33,208 nucleotides of DNA from Candidatus Acidiferrales bacterium (GCA_030038535.1 JASHSV010000306.1:1-33208); one strand, 5' to 3'. Positions 9,501-18,246 are shown, numbered from the stretch's first letter. Made by a program: numbers and translations. The notes: generated by a model from the sequence alone, not told the origin.

Positions 9501-10625
9501 ACCACCGGGAGCACCCAACACGGCTGGATTGGTGACGAAAGCAGCCTGCTGCGGCGTGAGCATAAGGTTGACTCCCGCGGGCAGCCCGAAGGGAGCTCCC
9601 GGGACGGAAACCAGGCCGAACAAACCGGTGCCGGGCCCGCTGTTCGCGCCAATGTCGGTGAAACCGGTCTCGTGGCGTCGCGTGCCCTCAAAAGAGAAGA
9701 AGTAAAAGGTCTTGTCCTTCTTGATCGGGCCGCCGAATGCGGTGCCGTATTGGGCGCGGGTAAAAGCCTGCTTGGTGGGCGTTTCCACTCCGGTCTCCGG
9801 GTTCACCGAAACGGAGAAGGGATTGCGCGCCTGGAGCGCGGCATCGCGCAGAAAGCCGAATAGGTCGCCGTGGAAATTGTTCGAGCCGCTTTTGGTCACG
9901 ATATTGATCACCCCGCCGGTGGCGCGGCCAAATTCAGGCATGTAATCGCTAATGATGAGCTGAAATTCCTGCACGTCTTCCTGAGAGACGGTGGAGCGGA
10001 TGCCGTTGATGGAATTGTCCACGGCATCGGCGCCGTCCACGGACACTTCGTTGGAGCGCGCTCGCTGTCCGCCGAAGTTGAGACCGCTGGTGGGGGCCGC
10101 GCCGATGGAAGGGGCGCTATCGCGATTGGCCTGGGAGTTGATCAGCGTAAAGTTGACGTAGTTGCGGCCATTGATGGGCAGGTTGTCGATTTCCCGGCTG
10201 CCCACTGTTTCGCTGACGGAAGTGCGCTGCGTCTCGACGAGTTCGGCCTCGGCGCTGACGGTCACCTGCTGGACTCCGGATTTGATGCTCAGTTGGACAT
10301 TGATCTCCGGCGCGCGGCCGATCTCAATCACGACTTCAGGATTCACCGCGCGAGTGAACCCGGTTTTCTCCACACTCAACTCGTACCGGCCGGGAGCCAC
10401 GCCGACGAAGATGTAACGGCCGTCATCGCCGGTCTGCACGGATCGCGTGGCGTTGGTGGCCAGGTTTCGGATGGTGACCTTGGCTCCCGCCACGTTGGCA
10501 TTCTGCGGGTCGGCGATGACCCCCGTCCAATCCACGGCATTGACCTGCGCGATCGCCGTTGCCGCAGCCAACAAAACCGCCAAGATCACTGCACACACCA
10601 GCACCAGGCCGTTTAGCCGCTTCAT
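6579..10625 (-). CDS. Oar-like TonB-dependent outer-membrane receptor
   Basis: A 1348-residue outer-membrane protein. I choose the ATG at 10625 because AAGGAG lies about 8 nt upstream and a signal peptide follows at once (MKRLNGLVLVCAVILAVLLA, cleavage near AIAQ). Residues about 30-115 form a carboxypeptidase-regulatory-like domain (GVIADPQNANVAGAKVTIRN, GRYELSVEKTGF). The plug follows (LPINGRNYVNFTL, SVDGADAVDNSINGIRS, FGRATGGVINIVTKSGSNNF), then a long beta-barrel ending in FGLKAYW, the aromatic terminus expected for outer-membrane insertion. This architecture is typical of the expanded acidobacterial Oar/TonB receptor family, thought to import large or complex nutrients. The substrate is unknown. 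The GH31 glycosidase gene lies just upstream on the same strand, 251 bases away, so a carbohydrate link is possible but unproven. Confidence 0.95.
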   Translation of the reverse strand: MKRLNGLVLVCAVILAVLLAAATAIAQVNAVDWTGVIADPQNANVAGAKVTIRNLATNATRSVQTGDDGRYIFVGVAPGRYELSVEKTGFTRAVNPEVVIEIGRAPEINVQLSIKSGVQQVTVSAEAELVETQRTSVSETVGSREIDNLPINGRNYVNFTLINSQANRDSAPSIGAAPTSGLNFGGQRARSNEVSVDGADAVDNSINGIRSTVSQEDVQEFQLIISDYMPEFGRATGGVINIVTKSGSNNFHGDLFGFLRDAALQARNPFSVSVNPETGVETPTKQAFTRAQYGTAFGGPIKKDKTFYFFSFEGTRRHETGFTDIGANSGPGTGLFGLVSVPGAPFGLPAGVNLMLTPQQAAFVTNPAVLGAPGGPQLAAEVALLAGSASSVAVNGADYGAVAAALTGGAYTPGPGAQFPIPVQCAPGAMVNGRACSAIGAVSPALPASFEPLANLIGNYPIVERTDLYAARIDHIWNSNNQTFLRANVSPSFVTGIEVNAQNQNFGENAFSRTSLQQYRDFSIVAQHNTTISADLLNEFRFQASRRGLHYGYSDCTAEQCPTIGGLSDGSEPAVNITGFAFFGREPFSTVDRIERRFQWTDHLTYVMGKHTIKMGVDTNLIQLRSDKAQIFELNFGGLFDFGSLTPSDLGLPSSFVGATGSAIAVPGVTALQAYGLGIPSDFIQGTGESHLFFDNKTVGAFIQDSWRISQRFTLNYGLRYDIEFTPTFTPFGGPTGLNAEVNKALNVVEGIPVFDNAFQPRLGIAWDPTGSGKTVVRAGGGIYFDHPLLALAFDSTTADGAISSQLVGFPGQASACGIFFSAVVSVCGGTADGPGNLNASSIFQGVLNTTAPAGFPFSIPYLPNQQRFEALPTMPQSVFVNENYLNPSLAAIGGFATPILPFTLPTAGNFQYGYATQANLTIEHDFGHNLKASIGYQYTKGTHLNRPRNINVANATTLDENFLNAEAIGLSPSSPLSVTPPSAAIAQAGINCAAAPIVPGILAVLTSCPAGPFQGLTGQYVSSPAAFNFFRPSGPNASYGALVGGYPELVTIAQAVGYPQGFFNGTTPLPTPYSDVDQQESTGNSVYNGMTINVEKRWSQHFQFLGSYTFSHAIDDSTDLQTLLTPQDSNNPQLERGNSTFDQRHRFVFSGVLQSPYEWKEGGWKAVLADWVVAPIFEASSGRPFTVLTGTDYPLQFSSETSRPSIAAPGTPGGVVSPYIPGVTFVLPTVCPSLPAIYPAPVVSAFLLATGAGCTGNLGRNTFTRPIFSSLDLRISRKFKINERFSMEVLADMFNLLNRFNVGDVSPLCDPGAPTGVTSTGTPTCNAGQPTAALDPRTFQFGLKAYW

Positions 10626-10743
10626 CGGTATTCTCCTTGGGGAGCCTTCGGGCGGGATTCGCGCAGGCACAGCTCCACCCCACGCAGGGACTCCTGCCGC
10701 GACACTGCGGTTGCCTGTAACGCCGAAATGACCTTACCCCGTA

Positions 10744-10760
10744 TGCCCAGTCACTGGGCA
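10744..10760. promoter_or_regulatory. 17-bp near-perfect palindrome downstream of the receptor promoter
   Basis: TGCCCAGT, one central C, then ACTGGGCA: 8-bp perfect arms around a single base. It lies just after the predicted transcription start for the receptor gene and about 120 bases before its ATG. It could be an operator for a dimeric regulator or a hairpin at the 5' end of the mRNA. Confidence 0.45.
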
Positions 10761-10771
10761 GCGCGTAAGAC

Positions 10772-10800
10772 GTGATACCCCAATAGTCGCGGGATTTCAA
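10772..10800 (-). promoter_or_regulatory. Candidate sigma70 promoter of the TonB-dependent receptor gene
   Basis: On the minus strand TTGAAA (10795-10800) and TATCAC (10772-10777) are separated by exactly 17 bp. The -35 box matches five of six consensus bases and the -10 box four of six. Initiation is expected near 10765, leaving a leader of about 140 nt that includes the palindrome at 10744-10760. Confidence 0.45.
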
Positions 10801-10876
10801 TCTGTATTCGCCCCGCCGCTGTCCCTCAATAACCTCTGGACGGTCCGCCGCGTGGGTGCCTCGGGCCCGCGCCCCG

Positions 10877-13663
10877 TCAGCGCGGCTGCCCGTCTTCCAG
10901 CACTGCCATCGCCCGCGCCAGCGCTTTCCGGTAGCGCTCGCTGCGCTGTCGGTTGGCGTCATTGCTGCCTGCTGGCTCCGCCGCTCCCATTTCCCCCGCC
11001 AGCCGTCGTACCTCCTCGACCGCCCCTCGATACACTCCGCGAAACTCGCCCAGCTCTTGTCTCGCGGTTTGCGGGCGGTAGCTCAACCGATCGCCCGCCT
11101 CGAACGCTTCGACGAGCTCCTCGGGCGGTCTCCCCGGCGGCCAGGCCGAGTTCAGTGCGTCGTAGGCGGCACGGAGCCGCGTCAGCGCTCCCGAAAATCC
11201 ATCGAGCTCGGGCCTCGCCGCAAGCGAGCCCGCCGCTCGCCGCACGCGAATATCCACCGCCTCCGTCACGGAATATTTCCGCGTACTAACCACCGTGCTC
11301 AGCGTGTTCCCCTCGTACCGCCACCCCGGCTTTCCGCTCTCTCGTGTCAACGCCAGTGCCGTGCCGTTCACGGTCACGGACTCGGGCGGCCAGTCGCCCG
11401 GCAGTCGAATCTCGTAGCTGCGCTCGCTTATCATTCCTGGATAGCCACCGCGAACCGGAGAGATTGTCACCGTCAATTCCTGGTCAGATTGCGCCGCATT
11501 CACCGCTGTCCACGCGCATACGCCCCGCTGGTACTCCTCCGCTTTCCCGCCGTCCTCATATACCGTGTAGGCCGATTTTTGTCTGTCCCCGAGCGGCACG
11601 ACCAGCAGGATCAGCGGGTCCACACGTCGCTCGCCCGTATATCGCATCGCCGGTTGCATGGGCACAATCGTGCCCGCAGGCAGATACACGGGCACCTCGT
11701 CGATCGAAAAGTTCCGCTCCACCATTGCCGGCCCTCGGAACTCTCTCCCCGTCGGCCATTCCATCCATTCTCCCGGTGGAATCCACACCTGCTGCCGCGC
11801 GAGTCCGGAATCTACCTCAACGGGCTGCGTCACCGGCGCAACCACCATCTCCTCGCCGAACCGATATTCGCCCTTCGTCGTATAGGCCGCGTCCTCTTCC
11901 GGCCAGTCGTAGTAGAGCGGGTGCAGAAACGCCAGTCCCGTGTCGTAGGTTCTCCGCGCTTCTGTGTAAAGGTAGGGCTCGAGTGCGTAGCGCAGCTCGT
12001 AACTCGCCCGCATGATGCTCGCGTACGGCTCTGGATACGCCCAGATCCGCCGTTCCGCGTTCGGATTCTTCGTTACGTGTGTGCGCAGGATGGGGCTGAA
12101 CGCGCCGAACTGGATCCACCGCGTGTACAGCTCCGGCGTATCCACCCCCGGCATGTGCCCGCCGATGTCATGGCTCCAGTACGCGTATCCCACGTTCGCG
12201 GCCGTCGCCGTGAACCACGGCTGGAACTCGAGCGACTCCCACAGCGAAATCGTGTCGCCCGAAAATCCGATCTGGTAGCGATGGTTCCCCAGCCCGCCCC
12301 AGCGGTGGAATAGGATCGGCCGTTTTCCCTCTTTCTCCTGATCCGTAAAGTAGACGTAATTCAGCCACCAGGTCGGATTCACCCCCGCGAGCCTCGTGTG
12401 CGATTGCTGCTGCCAGTCCAGCCACCAGAAGTCCACTCCCTGCTGCTCCAGCGGATGAAAAACGTGGCGCAGAAAATTTTCCGCGAACTTCCGGTCCGTA
12501 ATATCGAACGGTACGTACTTCCGCGTCGCGGGATCGATTCCCATGGCCGTCGCCATCGCCGGATAGGCCTGCTCCCACGGCTCGACGCCCGAGGCCGGGT
12601 GCACGTTCATCGTGATCTTCAGTCCTTCTTGTTTCACTCGCTGGAGAAACGCGTCGGGATCAGGGAACAGCGTCCTGTTCCACGTATAGCCCGTCCAGCC
12701 GAGATCCTCGCCCGATTGATCCGTCTCGTGCCTCGCCGCAAGCTGTTCCTTGCTGATGTGCCAGCCCATATCGATCACCAGCACGTCGAGCGGCACGCTG
12801 TTCTCGTGGAAGCCGCGAACCAGCTCATCCAGTTCCTGATCGCTGTAATCCCAGTAGCGCGACCACCACGCGCCGAGCGCGAAGCGTGGCGGCAGCGGAA
12901 TCCGCCCGGCCACGCCCACAAAATCCTCCAGCGCATGCCGGTACTCGTGCCCGTAGCCGAAAAAATACCAGTCCTGCCGCTCGCCGTCGGGTCGCAGCAC
13001 CACCCAGGGCCACTCGCTCTTGTCTCTCGCCGCAAAGTCGAATCGGTCCGAGTCGAACAACGGACTCGTCGAATCGTCCACCACCGTCCATCCGTCGCGC
13101 GACACCAGCCCCGGCCCGATTGGCTCTTCGAGGTTCTGATCGCCTCGCGCTCCATCGAGCGTGCGTGTCGTCCCCCTCAGGTTCCCCGTGTCCGCCATAC
13201 CGGGATGCCACGCGACTTCCTTGCCGTTCAAATTCAGCGTGATCCCCAGGTTTTCGCTCGTGAACCGGCTGTCCTCGTCCTGCGCGCATCTATAGCGAAG
13301 CCGCAGCTTGTCCGTATCGAGCGTGAGGACGCTTGTTCTTCCCGACTGCATCCTTCCCACCTTGAATTTCGGCGCCGGCAGCTTTCGGTTCAGGAACACA
13401 AAGGAGGGCCGGTCCTCGAATTTTCCGTCTGCGGCCCATTCCATCCGGATGAGCTGCGGTGTCAGTACCGTGAACCGCGCTTTGCACGCCGTGACGATCG
13501 CGCTTGGATCTGCCGCCGCATCGTAGGAGTCTTCCGGCGGCGCGACCGCCGTCTGCGCCCCGCTCTGCGGCTTCTCTGTCTGGCCGGTCAGCGTCGGCGC
13601 GAGCACGGCAGCAAGCAAAAACGCACCCCAGCAGCAATTTCGTGCCCGCACCTTTGGTTTCAT
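10877..13663 (-). CDS. Secreted glycoside hydrolase family 31 (alpha-glucosidase-like)
   Basis: 928 residues from the ATG at 13663; a GTG at 13669 in frame is an alternative. A signal peptide is visible (KVRARNCCWGAFLLAAVLAP, cleavage near LTGQ). A beta-sandwich N-terminal region is followed by the GH31 TIM barrel: PLDVLVIDMGWHISKEQ, GWTGYTWNRTLFPDPDAFL, LKITMNVHPASGVEPW, then VDFWWLDWQQQ with the probable nucleophile at about D416, and FSGDTISLWESL with the probable acid/base at about D470. SHDIGGHMPG and FGAFSPILRTH are further family landmarks. The C-terminus holds the expected beta domains and then about 110 Ala/Arg/Glu-rich helical residues not usual for the family. It probably acts on alpha-glucosides or related oligosaccharides outside the cytoplasm; the exact linkage cannot be read from sequence. 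Confidence 0.92.
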   Translation of the reverse strand: MKPKVRARNCCWGAFLLAAVLAPTLTGQTEKPQSGAQTAVAPPEDSYDAAADPSAIVTACKARFTVLTPQLIRMEWAADGKFEDRPSFVFLNRKLPAPKFKVGRMQSGRTSVLTLDTDKLRLRYRCAQDEDSRFTSENLGITLNLNGKEVAWHPGMADTGNLRGTTRTLDGARGDQNLEEPIGPGLVSRDGWTVVDDSTSPLFDSDRFDFAARDKSEWPWVVLRPDGERQDWYFFGYGHEYRHALEDFVGVAGRIPLPPRFALGAWWSRYWDYSDQELDELVRGFHENSVPLDVLVIDMGWHISKEQLAARHETDQSGEDLGWTGYTWNRTLFPDPDAFLQRVKQEGLKITMNVHPASGVEPWEQAYPAMATAMGIDPATRKYVPFDITDRKFAENFLRHVFHPLEQQGVDFWWLDWQQQSHTRLAGVNPTWWLNYVYFTDQEKEGKRPILFHRWGGLGNHRYQIGFSGDTISLWESLEFQPWFTATAANVGYAYWSHDIGGHMPGVDTPELYTRWIQFGAFSPILRTHVTKNPNAERRIWAYPEPYASIMRASYELRYALEPYLYTEARRTYDTGLAFLHPLYYDWPEEDAAYTTKGEYRFGEEMVVAPVTQPVEVDSGLARQQVWIPPGEWMEWPTGREFRGPAMVERNFSIDEVPVYLPAGTIVPMQPAMRYTGERRVDPLILLVVPLGDRQKSAYTVYEDGGKAEEYQRGVCAWTAVNAAQSDQELTVTISPVRGGYPGMISERSYEIRLPGDWPPESVTVNGTALALTRESGKPGWRYEGNTLSTVVSTRKYSVTEAVDIRVRRAAGSLAARPELDGFSGALTRLRAAYDALNSAWPPGRPPEELVEAFEAGDRLSYRPQTARQELGEFRGVYRGAVEEVRRLAGEMGAAEPAGSNDANRQRSERYRKALARAMAVLEDGQPR

Positions 13664-13719
13664 GTCCACCCCGCTTGGACCCAGAATAACTCAGGCGAGC
13701 GAGAGTTCAGTCGTATGAC

Positions 13720-13745
13720 AAAAAAATGGCGGGGGACGGCACCGC
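13720..13745 (-). terminator. Weak candidate terminator after the PilZ gene
   Basis: On the minus strand, 13 nt past the stop of the HEAT/PilZ gene, GCGG and CCGC can form a 4-bp stem around a 9-nt loop, followed two bases later by seven T. The T run is convincing but the stem is short. Confidence 0.3.
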
Positions 13746-13757
13746 GTAGTTGGGGCC

Positions 13758-16304
13758 TTACTCTTCTTGGAGGCTTTTGAGGAGCTTGCGCAGTTTTTCC
13801 CGGTCTTCCTGGCCCATGTGCACGAATTCCACGCCCGTGCCGTTGGGAAGCACGTTGCGAACCACAGCCATGGCACTGATCGAGCGCAGGCCGCTCTTGA
13901 TTTCGATGGGGAACGCGTCGCCGACCTGCAACTGGCGGTTAGAGGCAAGACATGCGCCGCCCAGCGAGATGGTGCGCACCTGCACGGCCATCGGCCGCTT
14001 CCCTTCAATGCGCGCGCTCAGGGGCGAGTCCAGCGGGAAGCGCGGATAACGCCGCGGTCGCGCCGCTCCGGCGCTGGACGCAGCGGCCTCCAACTGCTCC
14101 TGCAGGCGCGAGCGCGGCATGCGTCCTTCAATCGCTTCGAGCGCTTCCTCGGCGGCCGTGCGCAGGCCAGCAGGCTCGGCGTGCAGCAACCCATTGCGCG
14201 TGCGGAGGATGGTGCGCAGCAGGGGCGCGGCTTCCGGCGCGCGCAGGCGGCCCAGAGCCTCCATCGCCTTGATGCGGATGAATACGTCGCGCAGCCGCTC
14301 GTTTTCTCCGGCGGCAATTTCGAGCAGTGCGGGCGAGGCCGTCGGATCGCCCTCCAGACCGAGCAGGTCGACGATCATGGGCACGACGTAAAGGTGCGCC
14401 TGCGGGAGCACCGCAAGAAGCGCCTCGGGGAGGCCGTCCACGCGCTGCCGCACGAGCTCGGAGATCGCCAGATCCTGCACGCTCCAGTCCCACGCCGGGA
14501 GCGCCTCCGCCAACAAGTCCACCAGGCGTTGCGGTCGCACGGCGGCGAGCAGTTTCACCGACGCGGTGGCGCGGCCGATGCGCTTTTCAAATACGCGCCG
14601 GGCCAAAAGCTCCATGGCCGGGTCGCCGATGGCTTTCACCAGGCGCACCATTGCGGGAAGGACCGTGAGCAGCGAGGTTTCGCTCTCTCCGCTGCCTCCG
14701 GCGAGGATCGTGGTGAGGCTGTCCACCAGCGGCTCCGGCTTGCGGCCCAGAATGCGGACGAGCGCGGGATCGAGCGGGCGGTGTGCGAGAGCGCCGGCCA
14801 TCAGCAGTTCCCAGCGCTCGCCTTCGCACAACCTGCGTTCCAGCAGCGCCAGGTGCTCGATGCCCAGCGGCGCGCTGTCGAGCGCCTTGAGCACGGATTC
14901 GAATTCGGCGTAGCGGCTTTTGTGCAGCGCAGTGTCTGCCATGCGCTCGACCACGCCCACCAAAAGCGCGGCAATTGCCGGATTGCGTTCCGCCACGAGT
15001 GCGCCCAGCACACGCTGTCCGAACTCTTCGGGGAGCTGCTCGGGCCAGTAGTGCACCAGCGTGTCTTCCAGGTCGGCCAGCCCGGCAATCGTCGTCTGCC
15101 GCACTTCTCCATGGCGCGCCTCGAGCCCTTTGCTGAACGCCAGGAGAGCGGCGCGCGCCTCGCGAAGGCCGGCGGTCGTATTCGCGCGCACCAATACGTC
15201 GCGCAGGATCGCTGGCGGCACGCACCAGGCCGAAGGCGAGCGCAGCAAACGTGAAATTTCCTCCGCCGAAAGCCCGGCCCAGAACTGCGCCTCGAATTCC
15301 GCGGCGCCGCTATCGGCAGCCCACCGGGAGAGCGGCGCCAGCACGAGCGGGTGCGGATTATCCATCTGCGCCACGCGCCGGCCGATCGCCGTAGCTAGAT
15401 CACGAAGATCGCATGGCTCCATGTGCCCCGCCCGGAATTGTTCCGTGGCGTCGGAAAGGGCCACCTGCTCGGCCAGCCGCGCAAAGTAGGTTTCCAGCGT
15501 CTCTCCGCCGTGTGGCGGACAGCGGCCCATCTCCCGCGCCAGCAGCAGGACGGCGGAACGGTCTGCGGCGGCGAGCGCGCTCTCCATTGCCTGCGCGGTC
15601 GCGCGACCCGATTCGGGCGACGAAGTCATCCCTCCCGGAAGCGTGCTCGCCAGCCCGCCAAGCAATTCGAGCGCGGAGAAGATGCGCGCCTCCGTGGAAA
15701 GTTCCTGGCCCGATTCAGCGCTCGGCGAGGCCTGGCCGCGATGCTCGAGCACCGCGGCGAGAATGTGCGGAAGCAGCGGATCCGGGCGCGCGTCCGCCAC
15801 GGGCTCGTTTACCCGGATCCCCGTGATGCTCCGCTGCGCCAGCCGGTCCTTCCACGGCGGCGTGGTCGCCACGCCGGGTCCGCCGGGCGAACTGCCTGTT
15901 GCCGGCGAGCCATCCACCAATTCGAGGAACGCCATCAACTCGCCCGTGTGCGTCTCGGGACGAAACGTGAGCGCGGTGATTCCTCGCCGTGCGAGTTCAT
16001 CCGCAAAGTTGCGCAATTCGCCGCGGGGATCCTCGAGGGCCCGCCCGCGGAAATACATCGACCCTCCTTCCAGCCGCACAGCCACGGGTGCTGCGGGGCC
16101 GAGTGCCTCGCGCAGATTGCGCTCGGCGGCAAACAGGCTCTCCTCAATCTTGGGATGGTCCTTTTGATACATTCGGCGAGTTCGGGCCAAAAGGTGCAGC
16201 GAGGTCAGAAAACGTCCAGCGGCGGATTCCGCAGCGACGGCCCCGCGCGGGGCGCGCGTCGTAGTCTCCGACGGCTGAGGAGTCGAATGGGCTTTCAGCG
16301 CCAT
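13758..16304 (-). CDS. HEAT-like repeat protein with C-terminal PilZ domain
   Basis: An 848-residue soluble protein. The N-terminal part (about 30-150) contains FLTSLHLLARTRRMYQKDHP and a small alpha/beta region (VAVRLEGGSMYFRGRAL). The middle (about 200-730) is an array of Leu/Ala-rich helical pairs consistent with HEAT-like repeats, e.g. IKAMEALGRLRAPEAAPLLR. The C-terminal about 100 residues are PilZ-like: RPRRYPRFPLDSPLSARIEG, then VRTISLGGACLASNRQLQVG and VVRNVLPNGTGVEFVHMG. PilZ domains bind c-di-GMP through RxxxR and a D/NxSxxG motif. Here the second motif reads TISLGG, with Thr in place of Asp/Asn, so binding may be altered. An HD-GYP gene elsewhere in the window is a functional counterpart. 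The start has only a weak Shine-Dalgarno sequence. Confidence 0.82.
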   Translation of the reverse strand: MALKAHSTPQPSETTTRAPRGAVAAESAAGRFLTSLHLLARTRRMYQKDHPKIEESLFAAERNLREALGPAAPVAVRLEGGSMYFRGRALEDPRGELRNFADELARRGITALTFRPETHTGELMAFLELVDGSPATGSSPGGPGVATTPPWKDRLAQRSITGIRVNEPVADARPDPLLPHILAAVLEHRGQASPSAESGQELSTEARIFSALELLGGLASTLPGGMTSSPESGRATAQAMESALAAADRSAVLLLAREMGRCPPHGGETLETYFARLAEQVALSDATEQFRAGHMEPCDLRDLATAIGRRVAQMDNPHPLVLAPLSRWAADSGAAEFEAQFWAGLSAEEISRLLRSPSAWCVPPAILRDVLVRANTTAGLREARAALLAFSKGLEARHGEVRQTTIAGLADLEDTLVHYWPEQLPEEFGQRVLGALVAERNPAIAALLVGVVERMADTALHKSRYAEFESVLKALDSAPLGIEHLALLERRLCEGERWELLMAGALAHRPLDPALVRILGRKPEPLVDSLTTILAGGSGESETSLLTVLPAMVRLVKAIGDPAMELLARRVFEKRIGRATASVKLLAAVRPQRLVDLLAEALPAWDWSVQDLAISELVRQRVDGLPEALLAVLPQAHLYVVPMIVDLLGLEGDPTASPALLEIAAGENERLRDVFIRIKAMEALGRLRAPEAAPLLRTILRTRNGLLHAEPAGLRTAAEEALEAIEGRMPRSRLQEQLEAAASSAGAARPRRYPRFPLDSPLSARIEGKRPMAVQVRTISLGGACLASNRQLQVGDAFPIEIKSGLRSISAMAVVRNVLPNGTGVEFVHMGQEDREKLRKLLKSLQEE

Positions 16305-16564
16305 GGTCCGTCCCGCCTCTGCGCGCGGCGGTTTGTTCTTAACCCCGAGAAGTATGCCCTACCAGAATGGGAAGGTACACCCGTATCCACAATCCTATCT
16401 CAACAATGCACGCCTGCTGCCGCCAGCAGGGCCGCCGTAGCTCCTTTATTTTCAAGCAGATCATCGCGGTTTGCGGCTTTCGCGGTCGCCGCACGGGAAG
16501 GGAATGTGTAAAAAAGTGACAATCCAAGCCGAGGGTCGAGGCGCAGTGCACCGCCGTCCGACTT

Positions 16565-18241
16565 CTATTGTTTTGCCGGCACCGGCACTTCCTGCCACAG
16601 CACTTCGTACACCTGGATGGGCTCGGCCTTGCCCTTCACTTTAACGGGTTCGAGCCTTCGTGTGGGTAATTCGCCGCCGAACTCCGTACGCGTGTTCGCT
16701 GAAACCAGAATTTGATCGGGCGCGGCCGCGGCGCACAGCCGCGAGGCCACGTTCACCACGTCTCCGATGGCCGTGTAGTCCATGCGCCGTGTGGCGCCGA
16801 TATAGCCGACGACGGCGCGGCCCGTGTTGATGCCGATGCCCATGTGCAGCGGACGGCCCATGTCCTTATTGATTTGCTGCAGCGTCTGCTGCATCTCGAC
16901 GGCGGTGCGCACGGCGTTCAGCGCCTCGTTTCCTTTGGAGATGGGAGCGCCGAACAGGCACATCAACCCGTCGCCCAGGAATTTATCGAGCGTGCCCTCA
17001 TGCGAGAAGATTCTGTCGCTCATAGCATTGAAAAAGTCGTTCAGCAGCTCCACGGTCTCTTCCGGCGACATTATCTCTGCCATGGAGGTGAACCCGCGGA
17101 TGTCCGCGAAGAGCACGGTGAGGTTTTGCGTCTCGCCGCGGAGCTGGATGTCGGCGGCTTCCGCGGCGATCTTCTGAGCCACGCCGGGGGAGAGGAAGCG
17201 CTCCAGCGCGCTCCGCTGCTGTGATTGCTTGGCCATTTCCTCGCGGCCGCGCACGCGGTCGACGGCCAGCCCGGCCTGCGTGGCGATGACGCTGAAGATG
17301 TTCAGGTCCTCCTGCGAAAACATGCCGCGTTTCACCAGGTTGTCCACGTAGAGCAGGCCGTAGAGCTTGTCGCCGCCTTTCAGCGGCGCGCACATGGCAG
17401 ACTGCATGCCGCCCAGCGCGATGCTCTTGCTGCTGGCCAGCCGCGGATCCATGCGCACGTCCTGCACCAGCAGCGGCACCCCGCCCTGCGTCACCTGCTT
17501 GATGATGGCCTGCGAGAGTATCATCTGCGGAATCTTGGCCGTGCCTACGCTCGGATCTTTCTTGTAGCGGATCACCGCCGGCTGGAAGCCGCCCTTTTCA
17601 TCCCCCAGCATGGCGTAGCCGCGCTCCACGCCTTCCACCTTCAGCACCAGATCGAGCACGCTGTTGATCACTTCCTCCACCGACTGCAAATCTCCCAGCG
17701 CCCGGCTCACCTGATAGAGCAGCTCGAACAGCCGGTTTTCATGTTCCAGCGCCTTCATGCGCGACTCGAGCTGGCTGCGTTCGGCTCCCGGCGAGACGGC
17801 CGCAGCGCGCGGAATGGGCACGGCGGGCGCGGGCGTCGGCGTGGGCTCCTTGCCCAGGTTGAGAGCCGCGTTCACGTCCTTAAGGCTCATCACCATGGTC
17901 AGGCGGGGAGGCAGTTTCGCCGCGGCCTGCGTGAGCAGGATCTGCGACTCCATGGATTCGTAGCGCAGGCTGTACTCGCCGATGTTCAGCACGTCGCCGT
18001 CTTTGAGCGGCGTTTCCTTGACGCTTCTGCTGTTCAGGAAGATTCCGTTGGCGCTGCCCAGATCGCGCACCATCCAGTGGCCCTCTAGCGACGGGCTCAG
18101 CATGGCGTGGCGGCGGGAGACGCTCGTCTCACGGAGCACAAGGTCGTTGGATTCGGCGCGACCTACATAGACAGGCCGGTCCGGCGGCAGCTCGAATACC
18201 TGCTGCTCCTGACCGGGCCGTTCTATGACGAGCCGGGGCAT
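16565..18241 (-). CDS. FHA-GAF class III adenylate/guanylate cyclase
   Basis: 558 residues in three domains. FHA occupies about residues 20-95 (VGRAESNDLVLRETSVSRRH, LGSANGIFLNSR), a phosphothreonine-binding fold with its conserved Gly-Arg, Ser-Arg-Arg-His and Asn-Gly in place. GAF occupies about 170-335. The class III cyclase domain spans 370-545. Catalytic residues are intact: metal Asp380 (LFADIRGF) and Asp424 (KFLGDGL), Lys420 and Asp488 (RRMDYTAIGD) as the adenine-type pair, and Asn497/Arg501 (VNVASR). It should make cAMP, possibly controlled by binding to a phosphorylated partner; the Ser/Thr kinase gene two positions upstream is an attractive candidate (inference). Only 5 nt separate it from the preceding gene, with AAGAG just before the ATG, so co-translation is likely. 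Confidence 0.95.
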   Translation of the reverse strand: MPRLVIERPGQEQQVFELPPDRPVYVGRAESNDLVLRETSVSRRHAMLSPSLEGHWMVRDLGSANGIFLNSRSVKETPLKDGDVLNIGEYSLRYESMESQILLTQAAAKLPPRLTMVMSLKDVNAALNLGKEPTPTPAPAVPIPRAAAVSPGAERSQLESRMKALEHENRLFELLYQVSRALGDLQSVEEVINSVLDLVLKVEGVERGYAMLGDEKGGFQPAVIRYKKDPSVGTAKIPQMILSQAIIKQVTQGGVPLLVQDVRMDPRLASSKSIALGGMQSAMCAPLKGGDKLYGLLYVDNLVKRGMFSQEDLNIFSVIATQAGLAVDRVRGREEMAKQSQQRSALERFLSPGVAQKIAAEAADIQLRGETQNLTVLFADIRGFTSMAEIMSPEETVELLNDFFNAMSDRIFSHEGTLDKFLGDGLMCLFGAPISKGNEALNAVRTAVEMQQTLQQINKDMGRPLHMGIGINTGRAVVGYIGATRRMDYTAIGDVVNVASRLCAAAAPDQILVSANTRTEFGGELPTRRLEPVKVKGKAEPIQVYEVLWQEVPVPAKQ

Positions 18242-18246
18242 TTCTC

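Noticed and set aside
10856-13780. Two plus-strand open frames of 485 and 460 codons
   Set aside because: They are antisense to the GH31 gene, which has intact catalytic motifs, signal peptide and expected length.
16413-16430. Inverted repeat CCTGCTG-CCGC-CAGCAGG
   Set aside because: A 7-bp stem without a T tract, in a 260-base gap between two same-strand genes; not enough to call a terminator or operator.
13767-16511. Plus-strand open frames of 495 and 362 codons
   Set aside because: They are antisense to the HEAT/PilZ gene; compositionally they are Arg/His/Gln-rich shadows.
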